A stretch of 64,000 nt of DNA from Coniochaeta sp. PMI_546 (GCA_021432605.1 MU271148.1:2301362-2365361), one strand, 5' to 3'; numbered from the stretch's first letter, positions 47,297 through 59,502 are shown. The notes: a model not told the origin generated them from the sequence alone. Numbers and translations are program-made.

Positions 47297-48585
47297 TCAT
47301 GCACGACCCTGTGCCGGACCGCCGCGCAACATGGTCTCCCAGTCCTGCTCCATGCTGGCATCGCTGTTCCTCAGGCGGTCCTCACCGCCCGCCGGTCCCT
47401 TCGCAGCCCGCACATCCGGATTATCCTCCTCGACAACCTCAACACTGACAGTCTTGATGATGCCCCTGGGCCACGCCTCAGGACCATAAGAATCCCTCAC
47501 GCTGCGAATGCTCCGGGCCTCGAGCTCGTACTCGCGGACGACGACGTTCTCTCTCGACGTGTCGTAGCTGACCCGCCTCGGCCCTTCGATGATGAGCGTG
47601 GTGGAGCGCTTCGGATCGGCGAGCGAAGACCGGATCGACGATATCCCTCCCCGGCGGGAGCTGGCGCGCGAACTGACGCGCGTGATGGTTCGTGAGCTCT
47701 CTGCTCTGCTGGGCATCTTGGCGCGGAGGGTGGCTTCTTTTCTCACGCTGCGGGAGAAGAATGCGCCCATGGGTAGGATGTTGGCGGCGATGATGCCGAT
47801 GTTCTGCTCGAACACGGCCAAGATCTCTGCGCAGAATGTGTCGAAGGTGTAGACACTGAGGCCACCTACTTGTGAGGTCTCATATGTTCTAGCAGTCGCC
47901 AAGACCCCGATTCTGCCATGTCGTGAGTTTTCAGTTTGATCATGTCACAATATTGGCGAGTGACTTACGCGAAGCTGAGAATGGAGAGAACATAGAACGG
48001 CCATCGAGGGTGCCGTTGCACGTCGAGCTCTCGCAGTATCATGATCGGGAACAATGACAGAAAGAACCACGAGAAAACGGAGAAGGCTCCTTGGAAGTAC
48101 CCGAAGTTGAGCTGCACGCTCGGATCCCAACACGCGCCGTCCGTTTGCGAGTTCCAGAGTTTCTCGAGCGGACGGCACTGCAGGTTCACAGTCATGGAGA
48201 AGGTGAGGTTGACGATGGCCATGAGGAAAATCATGGACCCCATGAGTATCCTCCACCGGCGGGCGCTTAACAAGCGGATGAAGAAGAGACATATCGAGAT
48301 CTTGCTCAGGGTAGCGCCCATCATGAGCCAAGGCTGGCCTAGGACATCGAATTCCAGTGCGCTGGACGACGTCTTCATCGATCCTTCGACTATGCTGAAT
48401 ATTGTCCCTATCAAACCGACAACAGAAGCCACGGCGACGGCGTAGTCATCGGGTCCTATCCGACTGTTCGACCTTGTGCGCAGGCAGAATCGGACGATGG
48501 TTGTCCCGAAAGCCAAGCTCGCCGTCACGCTTGACAATGAGAGAAGGACCGGCCCTCGGGAGACGTCGGGAGTCGCCGTAGCCAT
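47297..48585 (-). CDS. PTH11-like seven-helix integral membrane protein (fungal rhodopsin domain)
   Basis: Two exons, 48585-47969 and 47912-47297, flank a 56-nt intron (GTAAGT...GCAG), giving 410 residues. Seven hydrophobic segments are seen, beginning with VLLSLSSVTASLAFGTTIVRF and ending with AEILAVFEQNIGIIAANILPMG. Family-typical pieces are RIGPDDYAVAVA (usually an Asp-Asp after helix 1), GATLSKISICLFFIRLL, VNLQCRPLEKLWNSQTDGACWDP (Cys pair in the loop) and FEQNIGIIAANILPM. A cytosolic tail of about 130 residues rich in Ser, Arg and Glu follows. The large filamentous-fungal family includes PTH11, a receptor involved in surface sensing in Magnaporthe, though most members, including those lacking the CFEM domain like this one, have no known ligand. 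The receptor role is inference. Confidence 0.85.
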
Positions 48586-50362
48586 GGCTAGTGAGAGCGT
48601 GGTGAGCTGCGAGGCTCGAAAGGACTATTGGATGTTTGTGTGGTGTTGACGCATGACAGAAGTAAACCCGGAAAGCTATTGAAGAAGAGAAAGGAAACAA
48701 AAGGCCAAAAAACACAAAGAAGTCACGGCATGACAGATCTCGTCAACGGGACCGGTTTCTCGGAAAAGAGGGGAGTGTGGCCTTTCTATTGTCGCCACAA
48801 TGTCCTCTGAGGAACAATGGAAGGGGACATACCCTCCGAAACCGACGGAGGCGTTCCTACCAGAATCTGGATAATCCGGTCGTGTCTGAAAACCAGTCAG
48901 CTGCGTGAGGGACTTCAGCAAAGGTTGCGCGTGGGGGTGAGAACATGTTGAAAGTCTGGTAATGCTCACCCCAGTTGCGTCACGTCAAACAGGGAAGTTA
49001 AAGCGAAGGAGAGTTCAGAGAACAACCATTTAACATCCTCGCACCCAAACTTGCACTGGCCTGTGGTAGGGAGAACCGGCCAGTGTTTGCCTGGCGAAGG
49101 AGATCTACGGTGCGACCGTCAGCCTTCCACAATGGCCAGGACCACGGATCAAAACATCGCTAAGAGTGTCTTCAGGCTCTTAAGGCTAAAACAACGTCTC
49201 CATGTTGATCACCAGAGAGAACAGTGGGTGAGCGAGGCGCAATGATCTGAGATGTGGAATATCGGCCTGACCGCGTAAATGCAAGGAACTTCATGCGACT
49301 CAAAAATCGATGTCAGAGCCTTTACCAGGTATATTTAATAGCAACTCGAGAGTTGTAGGGCATCTTCTGGTAGAGTAATAAGTCTGCTTAGATCAAGGAC
49401 AAATCCTCTAGGATGGCCAAAACGTGTCCAGCATGTTTGATGGCATGTCTGCAAGCCATATCGCACCACAAGACGCACCACTCCGCTCCGTGCTTTGCCA
49501 CTTTTCAAAGACAACCACTACCAAAACAATATTGACGCATGAGAAAACAAAGCAACGCATTAGGTTCGGTATTGTGTGATCGGCCCAGGTCGAAGCTTCA
49601 TGGAACAAGCTGAGACGGGAGCACGGACGCAGCCAGCTCAGCGGCGCCTTGTTTTACCCTTCGGTTGCATCACGATTGATTCCGTTGAGATCACCATGTT
49701 GATCCCGGTCTGGACGAGGATATGCTTCTTGAAGTCTACCTCTACTAGGTTGTGTACTCTCGGGAATCTATTAGTGCTGAGTATTGCAAACAATGTGTTC
49801 AGACTCGCTCATACCTTTGTTGTGATTAAGTATGCACTATTGTGACGGAACTTGTACTTTTTGCTAATATTATAACTGACCTCCGCTGGAATTACTGCAA
49901 AAGATGTTAAGAACCGCATCCCGGTAGACCCGTTTCACTGCAATTTGACCGTTGGCTCAGAGGCTGGACTCAACTATTGCGCCAATCAATCTCGCAATCA
50001 ACAGGGGCTACCCATCCCATCACTGCTGTGAATCAGAAGCATAAGATACATGTTACAGTGCTTTTGAGCATGGCATCTGCACAAAGGAATCGAAGTCCTC
50101 AGGCAGTTCTCGCAGTAGAACAGTCATACAATATAACAGATTCATCTGGCTTAAGCCCTCTTGGAACCGACCTCTCTGATCTTCAGTGAGACGTGTGGCC
50201 TGCCTACATACAATTCCTGAACACACTGCCAGACACGATGAATGAATGCATTCTAGCTCTCGATACATCACATACGAACCGGAACAACGCTTAGAATAAG
50301 TAAGCCCGTGTCCTCGGTAGTACCAGCTCTCGCCCTCTTCTTCACTACCAATAATACCCTCC
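48586..50362. other. Gene-poor stretch of 1.8 kb
   Basis: This is the promoter of the receptor-like gene, then sequence with only short open frames, then the 3' region of the thiolase gene. I see no RNA gene or mobile element. Confidence 0.5.
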
Positions 50363-51816
50363 CTAAAACCTCGCCTCGACCTTCTCCAAGGTATCCTGCA
50401 GCGCCCAATCGCTCGTCTTGCTCCGACTCCTCGTCTTCTTGACCTGCTCGACCGTGAACCCCTTCGCCTCAACGGCAGGATTATACCCCAGCCCATTCAC
50501 CTTGCCCACCGTCTTATCATCCACGACCGGCGCCTCCTTTCCATCCGCCCGCTTGTAGACCGTCACCACCGCCGCGCCCCCCAGACCCAGGTTATGCTGC
50601 AGCGCATACCTGGTATGCGGCACGGCCCTGTTATTGGCCCACCCGCGCAGGTGCCAGACCAGCTCGGCGCACTGCGCGATGCCCGTGGCGCCGAGCGGGT
50701 GGCCCTTTGAGATCAGGCCGCCGGACGGGTTGACCACGATCCTGCCGCCGTAGGTGATGTCGCCGCGGCGCACCATCTCGTGCGCCGTGCCGGGCTCGCA
50801 CAGGCCCAGGGCGTCCAGGGTGATCATCTCGTTGGCCGAGAAGCAGTCGTGCAGCTCGCACACCTGGAAGTCCGAGGGTGCCACCCCGGCCTCCGCCATG
50901 GCCGTCCGGGCGGCCTTTTGCGTCATCTCGAAGCCCATGAGGTCGATGGCCGAGCGCGAGAAGAGGGAGGGCGCGTTGGTGGCTAGGTCCTGGCCGGCGA
51001 TCAGGACGGCTTGGTCCTTGAGGTGGGGGCGGGCGTCCAGGAAGGCCTGCGAGACGAGGACGGCGGCAGCTCCGCCGTCGGAGGTGGGGCAGCATTGGAG
51101 CTTGGTTAGCGGGGAGTGGATCTCGGGAGACTGGAGGATCTGCTCGAGGGTGTAGACGTCGTGGAACTGGGAGTAGGGGTTCTTGACCGAGTGGGCGTGG
51201 TTGACGCGCGCTATCTCGGCGAAGTCCTCTAGCTTGGCACCATATCTGGGACCGGGTTAGTTGGACAAGTCGAAACCGGAGGGGCGGGTTAGGCAGGTGG
51301 GTAGGCAGGCAGGCGGGCTCACTTCTCCATATACTCTCGACCAGCATTGCCAAACATCTGCGCGGCGCCGGGAGCATTCGTGACCCCCCTGGTCTCGGCC
51401 ATCATCTTGCCGGTGGTGCCGGTCGGGTTCTCCCGATCATTGAAGAACGACTGCAGACTGCCGCGCATCATCTTCTCGAACCCGACCACCAGGACACAGT
51501 CGGCGCCGCCGTTGGCGATGAACGACCGCCCCATGAACAGGCCCGTCGAGCCGGTCGAGCAGTTGTTGTTGACGTTGTAGATGGGGATTTGGGTCATGCC
51601 AAACTGGTAGAAGACGCGCTGGCCGCACGTCGAGTCGCCGTAGCAGTAGCAGGCGATGCCTTGCTCGACGTCGTCGTAGTTGATCTGGGCATCGAGCATG
51701 GCCTTGATGCCTGCCTCGAAGCCGAGCTCGGTGTAGTCGACTTTGCCCCGCGGCTTGATGAACTTGGTCATGCCCACGCCGAGGACATAGACCGGCTGCT
51801 TCTGCCTTGGAGCCAT
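50363..51816 (-). CDS. SCP-X type thiolase (sterol carrier protein 2 thiolase)
   Basis: Two exons, 51816-51323 and 51245-50363, flank a 77-nt intron (GTGAGC...CCAG), giving 458 residues. The thiolase fold is complete: nucleophile Cys86 in NVNNNCSTGSTG, the ELHDCFSANE block, GHPLGATG with the catalytic His, and a closing GLGGAAVVTVYKR. Sequence style (PVYVLGVGMTKF, CYGDSTCGQRVFYQFGMT) places it in the SCP-X/SCP2-thiolase class that cleaves branched-chain 3-ketoacyl-CoA in peroxisomes, not in the bulk beta-oxidation ketothiolases. No SCP2 sterol-binding domain is fused. The extreme C-terminus is ARF, a non-canonical relative of the peroxisomal PTS1 tripeptide; no PTS2 is apparent. The intron is C-rich on the coding strand because of GGCAGG-type repeats on the plus strand. 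Confidence 0.9.
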
Positions 51817-52752
51817 GGCGGTTGTGATGTGTAAACAGACGGACCGACTATAGCAAAGAGCAAGGTAAAGAGTAGATGTAGATGGCCAACGATGTGCTGT
51901 GGTGGTGGTCCAGGGGTATCAGATACAAGGATGGTGGTATACAAGGACGCAGAAGTATCAACAGAAAGGAAGACAAAAACGAGACAGAATATGTATGTCC
52001 TTGGCTTGATTAATATTCAACTAGACTACCGATTCTGGCCTCATAGCCGTGGCTTTTCATATGACCGTGCCAAGTCCTAAAGGCTAGCAATGGTAAATGT
52101 TCTCCGCGTGGAGCCGTGGCTCCAATTACCCCAGAATGCGGGGAGCCGCTTGGGGGAGCCGAGGCACAGACCGGAGACGGGGTCGACATCATTTCCTTCC
52201 GGCCCAAGCCATTTGCTCTTGGCGCCAATCATTACGAGCTTCCGCTTCCTTGTACTTGTTTTGCTCGCAGGTTCAGAGATACATGGTTTCGAATATGGAT
52301 GGGAGCCTTACTTTTTTCCCACCAGAATTGAGGCTTCGCTATTGTTGATGCGAGGCAAATGGCACGACCAAGATTGATTCTGCTCCACAAGCTCTGCAGT
52401 CTCGAAGATGGGGGCCGGCGCAGCCGGCAGTATTGGAACGTAGGCTCTCGGCGTTAACTACCTCAATGCGTACCGATAGCTGGTATTGTGTCTGTCTTGG
52501 GCTCTCCATCGTGTAATGCCTCAGGGCGCGGAAGTGATCTTTGTCCGTCGCGCGGAAGCAGCTGCAGACCATCGCTGGAGGTTGCCTCTTAGGTAAAGAC
52601 CGAGCTTGTCGATTTCCATCATTGGTGCGACGGTGGCGACGATGTGGCGCTGGAGTGACAAGCGTTGTTGCCAGGTTGCTGAGGTAGTGAATTACAGTCT
52701 CAATCCAGCCTGACAGGTCATGTTTTTAGGCTTATTCTTGAGGTCCGACTGC
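51817..52752. other. Intergenic, 0.9 kb
   Basis: The stretch holds the thiolase promoter and the 3' region of the Zn2Cys6 factor gene, both on the minus strand. I see no recognisable gene or repeat. Confidence 0.5.
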
Positions 52753-55400
52753 TCATGGAGTTCTGAAATCAGTCTTGATGATACCACTGTCCGGCGTCAA
52801 GTGATCGATAAAGTTCTCCCAGAGCTGATATTCTTCGACGGGCTACATCAATACATATTAGCACCAGCTCAAACGCCGAACTGCAAAGCGTGCATACTGA
52901 CCTCTTCTGGGAACTCGTCTGCCTGTGCACACCATTTCCCCGAAGTGGAAGGTTTCATAAAGACCTCGCGGGGCTGATTTGCATCGAGGACACTCGGCAG
53001 AGCCGTGCTCCTCTAATGGATGGGTCAGCTAAACTGCTCTGCAAGAATCGCAAGATTGCGCGACTTACAGGTAGCGTAGAAACGCTGTTGCTCGGCTTTG
53101 TCTTTAGGCTTTGAAGGCAGGTATCCAGGATTTTACGGACACCGGACGTTATTCTTTCGAATCTTTGCTCTGCCGTCCCTGGCTGAACCGAGCTTAGAAC
53201 GACCGATAGAGCGACTATGTCTCTAATATCGCTGCTCGAGTCCTTGATGAGCGCGATGAGGCTGTCCATTGTCTTCTCCACTGTCTGCGTCAACGTCGCG
53301 GCGGACCATATCGGGCGCATGTCATAGGTCGCCGTTGAGCTTGCCTCGCTAGGTCCGGGAGACGCGCCGGGGTTCCAGTGGCCCTGAGAGTTGATATCCG
53401 GTGCCGTTTTTATGAAGTAGCAGACGCTGAATGCCGCTTGGATGATGTCTTGCTTCAAAACGAGCTGATACATGTGATCAACGTCCTGGAAGCCAGGGAC
53501 GGAATGGTCCAGCTCGTCCATGTAAGTCAGTATTGTCATGGAGGACCTCAGATAGCTGTTCAAGATATGCGGCGGGCAGGTAATTGTACCCATGGCGAAC
53601 GGGCGGTACAAAGCCAGTAATGGCCTCCGTACGTGCATGTCGAGGAGGGCTCTCAGCCTCCACTCCTTGAATTTCTGTTGGGTATCCAAAGCTTGATGGC
53701 GAGGGAACATGGAGTTCACGTCGTCAATCATCTGCTCAAGTTTCATGCCCGCCTCCAAGACTTCAGCATAGTCCTTGATCGTGTCTAACCTGTTGACAAT
53801 GTAGGCAACTCGCATACGCGCGGGCAAGGTGCTTGCTGCATACGCCTGCATCTGAGTACTGGTCGGGCAGTCTAGAGGCTTGGGCGGTGGTAGCTCCCTC
53901 ATATCTGGAAAGAGATCCTCATCGTCGATGTTCCGTGGAGGCCGGCAGGTATACTCGCCCTCATGCACCGCGCAGGGTAGGTTGCATTGCAAGGCAACAT
54001 GAAGATCCATATCCATAATGGTATACCACAGTTTGCGTCTGTTCTCGGCGACAAATGGCGATAGATGTGGAAATTCCGACGGGTCCCGATGCAAGCCCAT
54101 CGTCATAGCCATGCGCACGATAAGCCCTAGCTGGGTCCAAGACTCCTGGTAACGCATCGTGATGGTCCTCTGAGCATGCACCAGCAGGACTTCCGCTTGC
54201 AGAGTGTTGATGTCCACCAGGTGCTTCCCTCTCAAGCCGTCCAGCCAATTGCGGACAAGGGCAAGAGCAGTCGGGGCGTGAACGCTGTCCAGACGGTCGT
54301 GGCCTAGACCACGGGCCTCGGTTTCAAATCGCGAACCAATAGACATCATGCAAAGAAGTCGTGGAAGAAATGCCTCACAATGGCCCTTGCCTTCCCAGTA
54401 CCTGTCGTATTCTTGCCGGAATGTGGGCAAGTGAACAACGCGATAGAGACCCTCAGAAGCCCCTATGTATGCCTCAAGGAGCCTGTCGCAGACCGGCCGC
54501 TTAGGCAGGATGTCTGCCATCCGTTTCAAAACGGGCATCATGGAGTCCACGAAGACGGTGATGGGCTCAAGCAGGCGCTTGTGGTCCTCTTGGAGGGCCT
54601 TGTATACCTTCTGCAAGGTAACAAATAACTCCCGAGCGCCGTCCGTCTGAGCCATATTATTCATGAACTGTTTGGCTTCGCTGAACTGGACCGGATGGCT
54701 AAGCTTACGTCATAGGAACTCGGTGTGGTTGGCTGTGACTTACAAGGTTCAGCAATACCTTGGTGCTGTTTTGCCCGAAGAATCGCGTTCTAAGCCCGCC
54801 TTTGACCGAAAGCGCCCGAATGGTGACGGCGGGCGCAGGAACGTGAGGGTAATGATGGCGCTTTGGTGGCCGTTGCTCAGCAGTACGCTGCTCGACTATA
54901 AGCTGCTCGAGCCGCTCGAGCCGGGATGAGATTTCGTCCAACGGCGCGGCATTTCCAAAGCTGGAACCAGGGCCATTGAACTGCACAACTCCTGGAGTCT
55001 CTCCAGATGGGGCAACTGGCGGGCGTGAAGGGCGTTTGGCAGGCCGCTCCGGAGTCCCAGCGTCTGAAGCATCGGATGCGTTGCCGGTCTCCTGGTCTGA
55101 TGTCGAATACTTGCATAGGCGCTGAGACTTCTGGCACTGAGAACACGGGCACAAGCGGTCGCATTTAAGTTTTCTCTTTCTGTATGCGATTGTCAGTGTC
55201 GTGTTCCAGCGTGGTTTGAATATGCAGATATAAGAGCCAAAAAGAACTTGCCGGCACTCTGTGCAGGATTTGACTGGCCGAGGTCTCTTAACGCTCCTGG
55301 ACCGTCCACTGCTGTTTTCAAAGACCAACACAGACATGTTTGACGACATATTCGAAGTAATGAGAGAATCTCTCTCGCGGCTGACGCTCCGCTCCGCCAT
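52753..55400 (-). CDS. Zn2Cys6 fungal-specific transcription factor
   Basis: Five exons (55400-55252, 55179-54744, 54685-53069, 53012-52902, 52842-52753) give 800 residues. The zinc cluster, after splicing, has Cys46, Cys49, Cys56, Cys62, Cys65 and Cys72, exactly C-x2-C-x6-C-x5-C-x2-C-x6-C, with an extra Cys60. The first intron (72 nt) uses a GC donor (GCAAGT) and splits the cluster between the second and third Cys. The only nearby GT site gives a stop, so the GC donor is well supported. A coiled-coil-like segment (ISSRLERLEQLIVEQ) follows, then the fungal-specific regulatory domain (YIGASEGLYRVVHLPTFRQEY...). Introns 2, 3 and 4 are 58, 56 and 59 nt; the last two restore a terminus ending DSGIIKTDFRTP. 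Targets are unknown; the neighbouring LPMO is a candidate by proximity only. Confidence 0.88.
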
Positions 55401-56222
55401 GATGATGAGTATCTCGATTGTAGAAGGTCGTCAGCTATGGCCAGTGCTGGCGCACTCCGGCTCTCGGTCACCGAATCTCACGCCGACCGCCTCGGGTCAT
55501 GTATATCGAGGGTGAATACATGCAAAAATTGGTTCTGGACAGCTGAGAATCATTGATACCAGGTACAGTGAGTATGGTACAAGTGTGAATATCACAAGAG
55601 CTGTGGCTGTGAGACGGACGCGACTGATGCGCATCCAGCTCGCGATAGACAGAAGATAGCGATACTTAGCGCAGTAGGTAGTACATTATAACAAGGCACT
55701 GACGATGCGGCAGTTGGAAGGTGCGCTAAAAAGCTTATGTGGAGCGCTACCTACAACCTACGCCCCATCTGGCTCGTAGCTGCCCTGCTGCCCTGGAACA
55801 TGTCACGCTAAGAAGGCACTAAGATACCTAGCGTCTCGCGCTTGCCTTCATTCAATCCTATTTAATTCCAACCTCTCTGCACCATCGCAACCACTATGAC
55901 GCTTATTACCTACTCTGATGAACCTACTCCTGTCGCACACCTCGAAACGAGCATTTACTTCTCAAGAACATCGGTTTGCCTTGGTACCTTTGCCAGTGTT
56001 GTTGATACGGGCGTGAGTAAGAGGCTGGGAATCCCCGATGCCGTTGCCTTGATGGCCGCCCCTTTGCTCTGCACGACGGGCAGTGCTCCTGTGTATAGCG
56101 GTGGCTAGTTCCCTCAATTTGTCAGTCTGAGAAGCTCCAGAATGAAAGGAGGGAAGAGATCGTGAAGTCTTGAGAAACTCAAGAACAGTGAAGCCACTGG
56201 ATTCTGGGACGAGTGTCTCGAA
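55401..56222. other. Intergenic, 0.8 kb, with a doubtful 70-codon ORF
   Basis: The stretch holds the promoter of the Zn2Cys6 gene and the 3' region of the LPMO gene. A plus-strand frame at 55896-56108 (70 codons, begins MTLITYSDEPTPV) follows a TATTTAA box and a CT-rich stretch; it is only a candidate and has no recognisable domain. Confidence 0.4.
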
Positions 56223-57083
56223 CTAAGGGGTCTGCCTTACACCTGGTATCTTATAGGCCGCGCGCGACTTGGAAAACAAGTCGAATAAAATGCCGGGATC
56301 GCTCGGCGAATAAAGCTTCTGCGCTGGGATGCCGTCTGGGTTCTTGGTGCCGCTGCTTGAAATAGCCAAGCTGAAGCAGAACGGGTAGTTCTGCGCCCCG
56401 TTCGGCTGGCCAGCGGCGTGCAGGGCGATGATCTCATGTCGAAGCACGTAGTTGCCAGGAGCAATGTCCGTCGGTATCTTTACGAGCCAACTATTATTGT
56501 TATTTGTCAATTGCGTCGCGCCCCATGTGTCTGATGCCGCATCGACCAGGCCGACCTCGTCGATCTTGAAGAAGTTGAGCTTCGTTTTATCGACGTTGGT
56601 GCATGGCCCGTTGCAGTTGGCTAGATAGTCGATGACTGGGCCTTTGTGTGAGGCCGGCCAAGGTGTCCATTGTATTTCAAGGACATCTCCTGCGTTGACT
56701 GGTGCTTCGGCTCCGGCCGGTGTTGCTCCTAAGTGGCAGACGATATCTGGGCTTGCATACGCACTGGGACTGACGAAGGTGTTCCTTACGGCTGCGTTAG
56801 CCATATCTACCGCCTGAGCAATTCCTAGCACTTACTGGAGATCATCAGGGGTCGACCACCCTACTACGGTCGGCGGTGGTCTGGACCATTGATAGCTCGG
56901 ATTGTATCCCGCATAGCTGGGATTTATCAGCCTCTATGTGACACGGCACCTCTTGCTGGATTACACTTACAATGTACCTGTGGGAAAGGCGACAAGCGCA
57001 GTTGCGATGCCGTGCGCGTGGGCTTGGAGAGGCAAGAGGAGGACGCTAAGGAGAGCAGTCGGTAACAGTGGGAGTGGTGACAT
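56223..57083 (-). CDS. AA9 lytic polysaccharide monooxygenase (secreted)
   Basis: Three exons (57083-56971, 56916-56836, 56784-56223) with introns of 54 and 51 nt give 251 residues. The signal peptide ends AHA, and cleavage there exposes His24 (HGIATALVAF), which AA9 enzymes need as the N-terminal copper ligand. The second copper His is in the motif SHKGPVIDYLANC and the axial Tyr in AQNYPFC. LRHEIIALHAA supplies the conserved second-shell His. The family cleaves cellulose or hemicellulose oxidatively with copper and peroxide or oxygen. No CBM1 follows; the C-terminus ends in a typical DPGILFDLFS...YKIPG segment. The second intron must end at AAG rather than the usual CAG or TAG to keep frame, giving DDLQ-NTFVSPSAY as in relatives. 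The adjacent Zn2Cys6 gene is on the same strand. Confidence 0.9.
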
Positions 57084-58202
57084 GTTTATGATCGCTTTAC
57101 TCGATACCTATTTCGACACTCGCCATTCATACCTATACTCGCTGTCCCGGAGATGGAGACAGAGCTGAGCATTAAGTACGCAAGCTCGCACTTCTCATTT
57201 CCAGGTTTCTTCTTATCTTGCCGCTCTTGCCAAGCGACGGCCTTAGCTACCATTGAAGTCATCCGTCAGCGGCTGTGACGATAATGTGCTCAGTGAGCGT
57301 GATATAGTGTCTTTCATCTATCTCAGTTATACCTGTGTTCCCTGGGTTTCCATGCACCGAAACTGGGGCGCCTCCAGACAACACGACACCAGTTACTATA
57401 GAGGCGGACCAATGATCGTCATATCCCGATATTGTGCAGTCTCGTGACCCTTACGATGGCTAGACGAAAGCCCTCACCCGGGTCTTTCCTCCTGGATGAT
57501 CGTGCCGTGTTCGCTAAGCACCGACGGGTAACGGAACCGCAAAGCCTGGTAGAGGGCGCTCCACGGCAACTATCAGGCGCTCTTGAAGGAGGAGAGGTGT
57601 GGGGAAGCAACAAGAGCGGTATTTGAGTAGGGTTTCTTTCCGCTTAGCCGACGGCAATATTGTCTATGGCAACCCAAAGCTGGATAATCACAAGCCATTG
57701 TGCGTACTGTGGTAAGGCTTCTCCCAAGTGTTGCCAAATCTGCGTCGGTAGACGTCCGTAACGACGCCTGCATTAGCAGCATAGCAACTTGAACATCTGC
57801 TGTTGCATATGTCGTCAGGAATGACAGGCCATTCGAGGGGCTTCCCTGCAGGGGACGCAGGGAATGTAGTCCTCTGTCCCTGTGTCACACAACTTCGCAT
57901 CTTCATACCTCCAGGTTTTCAGACTCTCAAGTCATGTCCACCTTGTGAAGATGGAACGCCCGACAACGAGATGGCAAATTCCGAATAAAAATCTTCTGGA
58001 TATCATGGTTTGATTGAGTTGAGGAACGCCAGACTTGTAAACGACGATATCAAACTTGATTTGAAGCAAGCCAAAACGAATATCAATTGTAGCCACGATA
58101 CGCTATGTCCATTTGTGAAACCGATGACTCCCTTCGCGAAAACATCACGCAAACAGCCTCACTCGCCCCTTCACAACCGGCTTCCCCCTCTTCCGCGGTT
58201 TC
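57084..58202. other. Intergenic, 1.1 kb
   Basis: The stretch holds the LPMO promoter and the ATX1 3' region. I see no GGCTAAA site near the LPMO start, and no gene, RNA or repeat. Confidence 0.5.
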
Positions 58203-58536
58203 CTACGCCACCGGCAGCTCGATACTGTGGCTGACACCATCGACCTCGCCCGAGTTGACCTTCTTCCCCGTCTTTGCGATCTTCTGGAGGACGGTCTCGA
58301 ACGGGAGGTCAGGGCCGGCGACGACGGTGGCGGTCTGGTTCTCGAGGCTGACTTCGTAGGACTTGACGCCTGTAGGACACCGTGCCATTAGCTTGCTGCT
58401 CTTGTTTCGATCGCAAAGGTTTGGGGGAAGAGTTTAGCCTACCGTCCAGCTTCTTCAGCACGCGGTCCACGGCGCCGGAGCAACCGCTGCAGGACATGCT
58501 GACGTTGAACTTGTACGTGTGCTCTGCGTCCGCCAT
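58203..58536 (-). CDS. ATX1: Copper metallochaperone Atx1
   Basis: Two exons, 58536-58443 and 58369-58203, flank a 73-nt intron (GTAGGC...ACAG), giving 86 residues. The single heavy-metal-associated domain has the copper-binding loop MSCSGC (Cys16 and Cys19), followed by SGAVDRVLKKLDGVKSYEVSLENQTATV and a Lys-rich end (KIAKTGKKVNSG) typical of Atx1. The protein carries Cu(I) in the cytosol to the P-type ATPase Ccc2 in the late Golgi, which loads secreted cuproenzymes. The AA9 LPMO 1.1 kb away is also a secreted copper enzyme, though this closeness may be chance. The C-terminus (VDGVSHSIELPVA) is about ten residues longer than yeast Atx1. Confidence 0.94.
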
Positions 58537-59502
58537 TTTGATATGTTTCGTTGTGGATTAGAGGGAATGCTTGATGTGAGGATATTCGCGATGTTCGAGA
58601 TAAGATTTGGGGATGTCGGCGGTGATAACGCAATGCGGGGCAGTGGAGGGGGGGCGTGGACTCTCTTTCCTGTACTATTGTATATACGTGTTGAGAAGGG
58701 ACGTTGTTTGCGAAGACGAGGCAGGAGCTGTCCTTTAATATTTCTCACTGTAAGGGAAAAGTAATCATCGTCTTCAGACACACGGAACTGCTGAATAATA
58801 ACTTGCTCTCGTGTACCTTCTTGCTTGTGTCGCGTGGCGCTTTCCAATCGCTTCTGTCTCCGGCTAAGGTCGGAGTCAATCAAGGCCGTACAGCACCATT
58901 TCTAATCCGAAATCTGAGCTGTCGATGGCGTGCGTGCGACAAGCGACCCTACCAAGGTACATTAAGTGATCGACACCAGCACTGCAGGTACCCTGCCATG
59001 TACACATGTATGTAGTGTACATACTACGGACGGCAAGGCGGCAATAGACATATGGAGTGCTTCAGATACCTTGTTCTCTTGTGCTTCAACAGCGATTCAA
59101 AGTGATTCTGATCTGAAACCTGCTCAAAGGTTCAGGAGCTTCCCCTGGTTGAAACCCAATTATGACGGCTTTAGCTACAGCACAGAGCGATAGTGCATCC
59201 ACCTATTCATCCTACCCACAGTTTCAAGGTCAAGTAACAAGGAGATCCATCAGTCTTCACAGAACAGGAGCCATGCAGGCTCAATTGCCCGATCCGGGCA
59301 CATTCTACACGGCACGACCAATAGACGCCCAGTCTCGCAGCTATCGTGCCTGGATTTCTAAAAGGATCTCAACTGAACCGACGAACACCTGTCTTGGCAC
59401 CTGCAGAAGCTTGCATCTCATGCAATCTCCAGTTGCCTCCGCACCCGATTGGCTGCCCCGACACCTATCATATTCTTGACCCTTGCAGTAGGCTGTCCCT
59501 TC
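58537..59502. other. Intergenic, 1.0 kb
   Basis: The stretch holds the ATX1 promoter and the 3' region of the RQC1/TCF25 gene. I see no recognisable gene, RNA or repeat. Confidence 0.5.

Noticed and set aside
51279-51320. G-rich GGCAGG repeats on the plus strand in the thiolase intron, possible G-quadruplex
   Set aside because: Only two-G runs dominate and the transcribed RNA is C-rich, so a functional quadruplex is not supported.
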